A stretch of 64,000 nucleotides of DNA from Longimicrobiales bacterium. GTDB taxonomy: Bacteria; Gemmatimonadota; Gemmatimonadetes; Longimicrobiales; Gaopeijiaceae. The stretch's first letter is position 1, and every line of letters starts with the position of its first letter. This document shows, in pieces, positions 44,330 to 53,000 of the stretch. The position numbers were made by a program, and so were the translations under genes. The stretch is taken from assembly GCA_951828585.1 (NCBI GenBank), contig OX639991.1, positions 2,636,576 through 2,700,575 of the forward strand, given 5' to 3'. The notes beneath the pieces were generated by a model. It made no database searches, was not told where the DNA came from, and saw only the letters and a list, made by a program, of their open reading frames with translations.

Positions 44330-44539
44330 TTAGCGGCCCCCCGCCTCGGTGCGCTTCCGCGCCGCCGTTCCGGCATGTGTCGTTCTCATGTCGTGCGCCG
44401 TCAGCCGCTCGTACTCCTCGACCGAGAGCACCACAACGACCGGACGCCCGTACTTGGCGACCGTTACAGGCGCGGCCCGGGCGAGGTCGATCAGTCGCCC
44501 GAAACCGTATTTCGCGTCCTTGGCGCTCAGCGTCCGCAT
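44330..44539 (-). CDS. Phd/YefM-type antitoxin
   Basis: 69 residues; ribosome site GGAGGGATTG before ATG 44539. MRTLSAKDAKYGFGRLIDLA then RAAPVTVAKYGRPVVVVLS and VEEYERL is the complete Phd/YefM N-terminal DNA-binding dimer, with a short basic C-terminus in place of the normal toxin-binding tail. No RelE, Doc or PIN partner follows directly; the next intact gene is the XRE-ImmA regulator after the HsdR scrap. It may therefore be an orphan antitoxin or regulator of the cluster. Confidence 0.82.
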   Translation of the reverse strand: MRTLSAKDAKYGFGRLIDLARAAPVTVAKYGRPVVVVLSVEEYERLTAHDMRTTHAGTAARKRTEAGGR

Positions 44540-44737
44540 GCAATCCCTCCGGTTGGTAGCAATCACCACTAAGTCTTGGCCAATTTGGCCGACCCACGCA
44601 AGCCGGATGGCACCCCCCAACGGGGTTCATCGGAGTCTCGACGCGGAGCCCGCACTGGAATCCCGGCAGCCCCGGGAGTTCCGCACGTGCATGACGGTGG
44701 CCCATTGGAGCATCTGGACGGGATGGAGGTCCCCCCC

Positions 44738-45833
44738 TCACCGCCCAAACAACCCCCCCAACCCCCCCGCCCCGCACACGCCGCGCTCCGTCACCATCCC
44801 CGTCACCAGCCGTCTGGGCGTCACATCGAACGCATAGTTCGCGGCCCGCGTCCCTTCCGGCACGATCCGCACCCACCGTTCCACCCCGTCCCCATCCACC
44901 CCCCACACCCGCGTCACCTCGTCCGCGTCACGCTCCTCGATCGGGATCTCGGCACCGTCCTCGATCGACCAGTCGACGCTCGTGGACGGGACGGCAACGT
45001 AGAACGGCACGCCGTTGTCCCGCGCGGCCAGCGCGAGCGGGTACGTCCCCACCTTGTTGGCGACATCGCCGGCCGCGGTCGTGCGGTACGTCCCCACGAT
45101 CACCACATCGACCTTGCCGCGGCTGAGCAGGTACCCGGCCGCGCTGTCCGACACCAGCGTGTGCGGCACCCCGTGCTGCCCAAGTTCCCACGCGGTGAGG
45201 CCCGCGCCCTGAAACCGGGGCCTCGTCTCGCGGACCCACACGTGTATGGGCAGTCCCTGGTTGTGGGCGAGGTAGACGGGGGCGGTCGCGGTCCCCCAGT
45301 CGACCGTGGCCAGCCAGCCCGCGTTGCAGTGCGTCATGACGTTGAGTGCGGGGCCGCCGCCACCAATCTCCCGACCCGGCCCGCCGCGCGATCTCCTGGA
45401 AAATCTCCAGCCCGAATTCGCCGATATTGCGATTGGTGCGGACATCGTCCTCGCACAGTTGGGCGGCGAAGTCGTGGGCCGCGGCCGCGCGCTCGGCGGG
45501 TGGCAGGCCACGCAGCAACACGCCCGCCGCGTCGAGCGCCCAACGGAGGTTAACGGCTGTGGGGCGGGTGGCCGCGAGTTGGGCGGTGGCCCGGTCGAGC
45601 GCCCCGTCCGAAGGATCCACCCGCATGGCGAGCGCGACGCCGTACGCCGCCGTCGCCCCGATCAGCGGCGCCCCCCGCACCACCATGTCGCGGATCGCGC
45701 GCGCCGCGTCGGCGGCGGTCTCAAGGCGGATCGTTTCGAACCGATGCGGCAGCACGGTCTGATCGATCACCCGAACCGCGGTGCCGTCGCCTTCGGTGAA
45801 GATGGCTCGGTAGGGGACTCCTCCTACCTTCAT
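44738..45833 (-). pseudogene. mtnA: Methylthioribose-1-phosphate isomerase, frameshifted and catalytic-site mutant
   Basis: MtnA isomerises 5-methylthioribose-1-phosphate in the methionine salvage pathway. The frame starting at 45833 carries [20 protein letters not shown] and [20 protein letters not shown], then loses register at about 45372-45378 (minus strand GGGTCGGGAG). The continuing frame supplies [20 protein letters not shown] and [18 protein letters not shown], with ANKVGTY and [11 protein letters not shown] to the end at 44738. Cys of THCN (equivalent to Cys160 of the B. subtilis enzyme) is kept. Exactly 80 residues later, where Asp240 of the VGADR motif is expected, the sequence is VGTYRTT, so catalytic Asp is Tyr (one base, GAC to TAC). 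Two independent lesions argue for a real pseudogene. Confidence 0.8.
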
Positions 45834-45928
45834 GGCGTGGCTTCTTCGAGGTTATTCTGCATCAACCGGCTTCCACCAATCAGCAACGCCGTGGACGATT
45901 ATCTCGACTTCTGGTTCATCGCTCTCGG

Positions 45929-46564
45929 TCACCCCTCCCGATCATACACCAGGACCATCGGGGCGACCCTTTCGCCCATGAATCGTATGGTGCGGGTCAT
46001 CTCCAGCCGACCCTCGACGATTTCCAGCACCACGCGGACCCGCCCGTCCGAACCCACCATATGCTCCACCCCGAGTCGGGGGCCATCCCAGAAGGCCCGG
46101 GTGCGCACGCGGTGTTCTCCCCCGGTTTGCGAGACCCATCCCCCATTCAGCGGCAACGTGATGCTCTCTCCGGGTGTGGGGACGTAGGCCAGCTCCTCTC
46201 CCTGCACGCCGAGGGCCAGTGCTTCCGGGCGGCGGCGCAACAGCTCGAGGGTCGCCTGACGGACGGCGATGAGTCTCTGCCCTTCCTCGGCCTGCCTGCG
46301 CAAGTCATCCAGCTGATCCGACCGGACCACCCTCGACTCCGTCCGCCTCTCCGGTCTGGGAATGGTCACCTGCGGCGAGCTGCCCAACTCGTCCAGCACC
46401 CAGGAGCCGGCGTACTCCGCCAGTAGCGCGTCCGTTTCCGCCCGGGTCATGACGGCCTGGCCGCCTCCACCCGAGGCGCACGCGGCACCGGCAACCGCAA
46501 CCGTGACAAGCGCCAGCCTGCCGCCGTATCCACCCGCGCCGCCCACCCTCTCCTTTCCGCTCAT
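45929..46564 (-). CDS. Lipoprotein paralogue B of tandem pair
   Basis: 211-residue lipoprotein (lipobox AGAAC, then ASGGGG). It shares with the next-upstream gene a common plan: AETDALLAEYAGSWVLDELG then SSPQV, a coiled/helical middle (QLDDLRRQAEEGQRLIAVRQ), a strand block with LPLNGG, and the C-terminal RVRTRAFWDGPRLGVEHMVG, VVLEIVEGRLEMTRTIRFMG and YDRE. The final part looks like a small beta-barrel or lipocalin-like sensor domain. Unnamed family. Its ATG overlaps the upstream paralogue by four bases (ATGA): tandem duplication and coupled translation. Confidence 0.7.
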   Translation of the reverse strand: MSGKERVGGAGGYGGRLALVTVAVAGAACASGGGGQAVMTRAETDALLAEYAGSWVLDELGSSPQVTIPRPERRTESRVVRSDQLDDLRRQAEEGQRLIAVRQATLELLRRRPEALALGVQGEELAYVPTPGESITLPLNGGWVSQTGGEHRVRTRAFWDGPRLGVEHMVGSDGRVRVVLEIVEGRLEMTRTIRFMGERVAPMVLVYDREG

Positions 46565-47205
46565 GAGCCCGGCTGCTCCCGGTCATACCACAGCACAAGC
46601 GGCGCAACCGTCTCGCCGAAGACCCGCATTGTGCGGGTCATCCTCAGTCGTCCATTGACGATCTCCAGGACCGCGTGGACCTGCCCCTCCGAACTCACCA
46701 TGTGCTCGATCCCGAGCCCGGGGCCATCCAGGAAGATCCGGGTGCGGACCGCCTCCCCTCCCCCGGGTTCCGCTATCGATCCTCCGTCGACGGGCACGGA
46801 GATTCTCCGGCCGGGCGAAGGGTCGTAGACCAGCCGCACCCCGTCCACGCGCAGTTCAAGCGTGCTCGGGCGACGGCGCAGCACCACGAGGGTATTGTAC
46901 CGAACCGCAGCTGCCCTCTGCTCGGCTTCGAATTCTCTTTGAACACGATCCACATCCTGGGACGACGTCACTACGGTCGCGGTCTCGCGGGGCGGTTGGG
47001 GAGCGCTTATCTGCGGCGAACTGCCGGATTCGTCCAGCACCCACCGGCCGGCATACTCCCCCAGTAGCGCCTCGGCCTCCGCCGCCGTCATCGCGGGCCC
47101 GCCTCCACCCGAAGCGCACGCGGCCGCCAGGACCACGGTCCCGGCCAGCACAGCCACCCCAGCGCCCGTTCCGCCACGCGCCAGTGCCCTTGTGAACGTT
47201 TTCAC
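46561..47205 (-). CDS. Lipoprotein paralogue A of tandem pair
   Basis: 214 residues; GTG 47205 has a perfect AAAGGAGGAGATT ribosome site. Signal with lipobox LAAAC followed by ASGGGG. Domain order as in its neighbour: AEAEALLGEYAGRWVLDESG, a mixed helix (VDRVQREFEAEQRAAAVRYN), then RVDGVRLVYDPSPGRRISVP and VRTRIFLDGPGLGIEHMVSS, with VLEIVNGRLRMTRTMRVFG. The two proteins align along their length, with the C-terminal third best conserved. Function unknown; periplasmic or outer-membrane location predicted. The upstream S9 peptidase ends 26 bases away on the same strand, so all three may be one operon. Confidence 0.72.
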   Translation of the reverse strand: MKTFTRALARGGTGAGVAVLAGTVVLAAACASGGGGPAMTAAEAEALLGEYAGRWVLDESGSSPQISAPQPPRETATVVTSSQDVDRVQREFEAEQRAAAVRYNTLVVLRRRPSTLELRVDGVRLVYDPSPGRRISVPVDGGSIAEPGGGEAVRTRIFLDGPGLGIEHMVSSEGQVHAVLEIVNGRLRMTRTMRVFGETVAPLVLWYDREQPGS

Positions 47206-47231
47206 AATCTCCTCCTTTCCCTACCCCGGTC

Positions 47232-49916
47232 TCAGGTCACCGGCTTCTTCTCCTCTGTCAACAGGTGCAGCTCCAGCCACGCCGTCCAGCGTCCCCACAG
47301 GTCGAGAATCGACTCGAGCGTCGCGGGCCCGTGACCCTCGAACGGGTACATGTACATCGCCGCGTCCTTGCCCAGGCCGTTCAGCGCATGGAAGAGGCGG
47401 GGCGCGTGATCCGGGGCCGTGCCGACGTTCTGGTCGTGCATGCCGTGGTACATGAGCAACGCACCGGTCATGTTGTTGGCCCACATGAAGGGCGACATGC
47501 TCAGGTAGACTTCGCGCGCGTCCCAGAAGTAGCGGCGCTCGCTCTGGAATCCGAGCGGGGTCAGGGTGCGGTTGTAGTTGCCGTCGCCCGCGATCCCGGC
47601 CTTGAAGAAGGGCGTGTGCACCATGGCGTTGACGGTGCCGAAGGCGCCGTACGAATGCCCCCCCAGGCCCAGCCGGCGGCGGTCGATGATGCCGCGCTCG
47701 TCCAGCTCGTCGATCACGGCGGCGAGGTTGTTGCGCAGGTCGTGTTCGTAGTTGTTGTTCATGCGGCCCGACTCGCCCACGATCGGGGCGTCGGGTTCGA
47801 CCACGACGTAGCCCAGCCGGATCAGGTACTCCATGGAGCGTGAGCCGAAGTTGGGGAAGGAGTTCTTGTTGAATGTGCGGCCGCGCTCGTCGTACGACTC
47901 CTGATCCTCGTACTCGCGCGGGTAGAACCAGAACATCGCGGGGCGCCGCTCGCCCTCCACGAAGTCGTGCGGCATGGTGACGTTGACCAGGAAGCGGAAG
48001 CCGTCGGGGCGCTCCACGGTGAAGCGCTCGCGCGGCGCGTTGGTGATGTCGGGCGTGTAGTCGACGTTGTTGGTCAACTGGGTGCGGGTGCCGCCCTCGA
48101 CCAGGTACGACTGCCCGATCTCGGTGGGCGTCTCGCGCCGGACCACTAGCCGGCCCGCGCCAGCGTCCAGCACCGTTGTGATCCGCTCCGACTGCCCCTC
48201 GTTCGAGCTCTCGTAGACACGCTCCTTGTCGCCGGTGTGGATGACGACCCGGTCGAGGAAGCTCTGCGGCGACTCCTCGAGCGGGTCCTCGAAGTACCGC
48301 ATCCCCTGGAGGAAGACGGAGGCCTCGTCGCCCTCGCCGCTGATCTCCACGAAATGTCCACCGCCGCCGCCGCCACCGCCGAACCCGAAGAAACGACCGC
48401 CGCCGCCACCACCACCGGCCATCACCAGCGACCCGGGGTTCTCGTAGAACTCGCTCGAGTCCCACTCGCTGATCGTGTAGGTCGAGTCGGGGTTGTCCAG
48501 GTGGACCGCGTATTCGGTGACCTTGCCGCGCCCCCCTCCACCGCCGAAACCACCGAACCCGCCACCCCCACCAGGCCGCTGCGCGAGAAAGACCCAGCGG
48601 TAGTCCTCCGAGTAGCGGTGGTTCGACATGCGCTGGTTGCTCTCGTAGACGACCGTCTCCTCGCCTTCCACGAATGGCGGCGCCCACAGCATGATCCGGT
48701 CCTTCCGGCGCGACGGGCGCTCTTCTTCTTCCTCCCCCTCCTCTTCCTCGACGTCCTCCTCGCCTTCCTCCTCCTCCGGCTCGGGCTCCATCTGCAGGAA
48801 GGTCAGCCCGGCGCCGTCCTCGCGCCAAAAGACGCTTCGCCGGTCGGGTTCCTCCTCGTCGCCCGCAACGCCCGGCGCGGACGGCGCTCCGCGGATGCCG
48901 GTGTTCAGCTCGTTTTCGGAAAGCTCCACGAGTGCGTTGCCCTCGCGGTCCCAGATCTCCTCGACGCGCCCGAAGCTGCTGACGGGCACGACGTAGCTGA
49001 ACGGTCTGCGCGTGGTCGTCACGCGGGCATGTTGGCCGTCCGGGGCGAAGTCGTAGCCGCGGATCATGGCGGGCTCGCCGATCTCGGTTACGCGCCGGTT
49101 GTCCACCGCGATGGTCGCCAGTTGGCCGGTTCCGTGCCACTCCAGCAGCGCCTCGTCGTGCGGGGTGGCCATCAGGCTTGAGTAGGTGCGAAGGATGTTT
49201 CGGCCGTCCTCTGTCTGCTTGACGCGGGGTCCGGCCGGCACGGGCGATGCCATGGGGCGGCCGGCCCGGTTCTCCGGAACCAGCACGGTCGCGATCTCTT
49301 CACCGTTCGAGGTCCACTCGAAGCTCATGACCATGGTCGCCAGCACGGGCCGGCGCGTGATCTGCCGCGAATTGCCGCTCTCCGGATCGGCCACATGGAT
49401 GTGCGTGGCGTCGTCGGTGTGGACATAGAAGGCGACGCGAGATCCGTCCGGGGACCAGCGCGATCCCGAAACGCGAGCACCCCGCGGCACCTCGATGTCG
49501 GTGACCGACCCGTCGGTGGCCGAGATCACCTGCAGACCGGCCGAATTGCGGATTGACAGGTTGCGATGCCGGTTCGACTGCGGCTCCAGAAACTGGCCGC
49601 CGAGTTCGTCGAAGGGGCGCGCGAACCGGTCCATGGTGATCGGTCCGTCGCTGACTTCACGCAGGAACCAGCGCCCGTCCGGGCTGAGGCGGCTGAGCGT
49701 AACGTTCATGTGCCGGGGTGCGAGAACGGCTTCGTAGATTTCGGCCGGGGGCTCGACCCAATCCTCCGAAGCGAGGAGGATCTCGGCGGGACTCGGGGGC
49801 GGATCCTGCTGGTCGGTGTTGGCGTCGGCGTCCTGGCCGTGCAGCGCCGGGGCGGGCGCCGCAATGGCGAAAAGGACCACGAAGGCGAGCGGCGTGGCGA
49901 AACGAAGACGGGACAT
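47232..49916 (-). CDS. Secreted S9 peptidase with Gly- and Glu-rich insertions
   Basis: 894-residue exported prolyl-oligopeptidase-fold enzyme; AAGGAGTC before ATG 49916, signal ending near PALHGQ. The N-terminal propeller has NVTLSRLSPDGRWFLREVSD, SGSRWSPDGSRVAFYVHTDD and SFEWTSNGEEIATVLVPENR. It is interrupted by unusual low-complexity inserts: an acidic run (EPEPEEEEGEEDVEEEEGEE, about 380) and two Gly runs (about 458-473 and about 500-522). The catalytic domain (about 600-894) has GGHSYGAFGTVNAM (Ser), GMHDQNVGT (Asp) and EGHGPATLES (His), all intact. Catalytic parts resemble glutamyl-endopeptidase-like S9 members. Likely periplasmic peptide hydrolase. Confidence 0.87.
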   Translation of the reverse strand: MSRLRFATPLAFVVLFAIAAPAPALHGQDADANTDQQDPPPSPAEILLASEDWVEPPAEIYEAVLAPRHMNVTLSRLSPDGRWFLREVSDGPITMDRFARPFDELGGQFLEPQSNRHRNLSIRNSAGLQVISATDGSVTDIEVPRGARVSGSRWSPDGSRVAFYVHTDDATHIHVADPESGNSRQITRRPVLATMVMSFEWTSNGEEIATVLVPENRAGRPMASPVPAGPRVKQTEDGRNILRTYSSLMATPHDEALLEWHGTGQLATIAVDNRRVTEIGEPAMIRGYDFAPDGQHARVTTTRRPFSYVVPVSSFGRVEEIWDREGNALVELSENELNTGIRGAPSAPGVAGDEEEPDRRSVFWREDGAGLTFLQMEPEPEEEEGEEDVEEEEGEEEEERPSRRKDRIMLWAPPFVEGEETVVYESNQRMSNHRYSEDYRWVFLAQRPGGGGGFGGFGGGGGRGKVTEYAVHLDNPDSTYTISEWDSSEFYENPGSLVMAGGGGGGGRFFGFGGGGGGGGHFVEISGEGDEASVFLQGMRYFEDPLEESPQSFLDRVVIHTGDKERVYESSNEGQSERITTVLDAGAGRLVVRRETPTEIGQSYLVEGGTRTQLTNNVDYTPDITNAPRERFTVERPDGFRFLVNVTMPHDFVEGERRPAMFWFYPREYEDQESYDERGRTFNKNSFPNFGSRSMEYLIRLGYVVVEPDAPIVGESGRMNNNYEHDLRNNLAAVIDELDERGIIDRRRLGLGGHSYGAFGTVNAMVHTPFFKAGIAGDGNYNRTLTPLGFQSERRYFWDAREVYLSMSPFMWANNMTGALLMYHGMHDQNVGTAPDHAPRLFHALNGLGKDAAMYMYPFEGHGPATLESILDLWGRWTAWLELHLLTEEKKPVT

Positions 49917-49985
49917 CTTCTGACTCCTTGGGTGACTGCGACGATCACAATGCGAAGGGACGGTAATATTGGGACGTAAGACACA

Positions 49986-50035
49986 AACCCGACAGGGGGG
50001 ACGCGACCGCTCTCGCGTCGTCCCCCCTGCCGGGT
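49986..50035 (-). terminator. Strong intrinsic terminator of the FN3 protein gene
   Basis: About 20-base-pair near-perfect inverted repeat (ACCCGACAGGGGGGACGCGA against its complement), ending in TTTGTGTCTT on the minus strand. It directly follows the stop of the giant FN3 gene (50070) and precedes the S9 gene, so the S9 operon must have its own promoter. Confidence 0.85.
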
Positions 50036-50069
50036 CCTTGTGGTCGCGGCCAGTCGCCGCGGTCCGGAA

Positions 50070-53000
50070 TCAGAACACCCAGCGTCCCCTCATGGCGAGT
50101 CCGTGCCGGACCGGACCGCTGGCGCTCTCGGTTCTCGTCCCCTCGAAGCGAAGGTCGAGGACCCGCGTGACCGAGTAGCGCATGCCGGTCCCGAAGGCCC
50201 TGGCGCCGCCGTCGGCGAGGTAGAAGCGGCCGTAGGGCGTTCCGCTGAATTCGCCCAGACCGTACTCGACCCGCGTGTTCACCCGGCCTCTCTGCAGGGC
50301 ATTGCCCATGTCGGGCCGGTTGCTGACGCCCTGCTCATACAGCTCCTGGACGCCGCTTGCCGACTGGCCCCACGCCGGGGCGATCTTCAGCGACAATCCG
50401 CGGGCCACGGCCTGCGGCTCGATCTGGATCAGCCCTCTGAAACCCCACTCCTTGTAGTCTTCGGGACTCGTGGCCAGCAATCTCCCGTGCCCTTCCACGG
50501 TCAGCGCCTTGGTCGCGCTCACGAAGCGGAGCCCGCCGCCGAGTTCGATGCCGGCACCCTCCGTGCCGTCCCCGTCGCCGTAGCGCAGGCCGCCCTCCAC
50601 GACGAAGTTGATTTGCTGTCCTCCCGTGAGCCGCTGAACCTGCCACCACTCAAGAGCCAGCCGCAGCCGCTGCATATCCAGCGTGAGGGTGTCCATCCCT
50701 TCGCTGCCGTCGACCTCCACCTGCGACGTCCAGCCCTCGGCGCGCAACCGGAGCGCGGAGGCGCCGCTCGAATGCATGATGCGGCTGCCGCCAACCGCCC
50801 CCGCCCTCGAGCGGGTATCGCTCGCGCGCTGGCCTCCGGGTTCGTCGTCGACCGTCACTTCACCCCAGCCGAAGCTCCCCGCCGCCCACACGGCCACACC
50901 CTTGCGGCCGGGCAGCCACGCCACGTAGGGGTTCAGGCTGGTCATCCGGGCTTCGTACGTCCCTTCCACCTCCCGTTCACCGGTCACGTCGGTGAAGTCG
51001 TAGTTCCCGGCACTCCGGCTGCCGGCGATCCCGGCCAGGATATCGCGGTGGACACGCGCGTCGGCGCCGATGTGGATGCTGAGCATGTCGCCGTCCCACT
51101 CGACGCCTTCACCGTCCGGCTCGCCCATGCTGGTGTATTCCGCGCTGCCCCAGGTAGTGAATCCAAAGGGAGTGGCGATGTCCTCCTGTTGTCCGTCGCC
51201 ACCCAGAGGCAGGGTAAACGACTTCCCGTCGAAGAGTCGGCCCATGTCCAGGCCGGCGGCGGAACCGCGCAGCCCCATGTTGCCGGCCCGCGACAGGAGA
51301 CCCGCCGCGCCCAGCTGGCTCTGCAGGGGATTGCGCGACGCCACGGCTTCGATCCGTCCGGAGATCGCCGCCATGGTACTGGTGGTCGCCGCCGCCGCGA
51401 AGTGCGGCAATATGGCCTCGTTGACGCGTCCGGCGCGTTCCACCGGATCATCGGTGGAGGCGCTCGCGGTATTCGACGGCAGTCCGGCGCCCACAACGTT
51501 GATCGCGGACACGCGGTAGTGGCGCGTGCTGCCGGGCTTCAACCCGATGTGGGCGTAACTCGTAAGCGTGGTGCCCGTCGAGCGCTGGAGGTCGGTCCAG
51601 CTGACCCCGTCCTCCGAGACCTCGATGCGGTAGCTACCGATCGGTGCACCGCCGTCGTACGCCGGTGCCGACCAGTTGAGGTCGATGCGCGTCGGTTCGG
51701 TGGCGGTCGCCACCAGGTTCGTCGGCCGGTCCGGAACGACCGCGTCCGTGGTCGCGTTGGCCACATTCGACGCTTCTCCCGTCCCGATCGCGTTGATCGC
51801 CGAGACGCGGTAGTGTCGCGTGGTCGCCGGATTGAGGCCCGTGTGCGAGTACTCGGTTTCGGTCGATCCCGTGTTGGCAACCAGGTCCGCCCAGGTGGAC
51901 CCCTCGTTCTCCGAGACCTCGATGCGGTAGCCGGTGATCGCGGAGCCGCCATCGAAGTTCGGCGCTCCCCAGTCGAGGTCGATCTGTGAATGGTCGTGGG
52001 CGTCCGCGGTCAACCGCTGGGGCGCGTCGGGCAGGGTGGCGTCGGTGGTCGCGTGCGCGGACTCCGACGGATCGCCCGCTCCTATCCGGTTGATCGCGGA
52101 GACGCGGTAGTGCCTCGTGGTGGCGGGTGCGAGCCCGGTATGCGCGTAAGTGGGGGAGGTGGACTGGGTGTTGGCTTCCAGATCCGTCCAGGTGACGCCG
52201 CGGTTGACGGACACTTCGATCCGGTAGCCCGTGACGCCCGCGCCACCGTCGTAGTCCGGCGCCGTCCAGGCCAGGTCGATTCGTGATGTCCCGTCGGCCG
52301 TGGCTGCCAGGTCCGTCGGCGCGGCGGGGGTCGTCGCATCGGTGGTCGCGCTGGCGACATTCGACGGGTCGCCCGTCCCCGCCGCGTTGGTCGCCGAAAC
52401 CCGGTAGTGCCGCGTGGTGGCCGGATCCAGATCCATGTGCGTGTACCTGGTCGGGGTGGACGGGACGTTGGCTTCGAGCACCTCCCACCGCGACCCGCCG
52501 TCCTCCGAAACCTCGATCTGGTATCCCGAGATCGCAACGCCTCCTGTGTAGGACGGTGCCATCCATTCGAGTTCGATCTGCGAGGTGCCGCGCGCCATGG
52601 CCTGCAGGTCGGTCGGCGCATCCGGCAGGTCCGGATCGGTCGTGGCGTCGGCCACGTTCGACGGGAGGCTTCTGCCCACCACGTTGAGCGCGGAGACGCG
52701 GTAGTCTCGCCGCGTGGCCGCAGGCAGGCCCATGTGCGAGTACGCAGTCGACGTGGATCCCGTGTTTTCCTCCAGCGTCCTCCAGGGGGGCCCTCTGGTA
52801 GTCGATACCTCGATTCGGTAGCCGGTGACCGGAGAACCGCCGTCATAGGTCGGGGCCGCCCAGGAGAGGTCGATCTGGAACGGTCCGTCCGCAATCGCCT
52901 CGAGGTCCGTGGGCAAAGCGGGAACGGTGGCATCGGTGGTGGCGTGGGCAATGTCCGAGGCCGCGCCGGCTCCGGCCACGTTGATGGCATAGACCCGGTA

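Noticed and set aside
47221-49140. Arg-rich minus-strand frame within the S9 gene
   Set aside because: Out-of-frame shadow of the S9 coding sequence (RRGGGGR-type composition).
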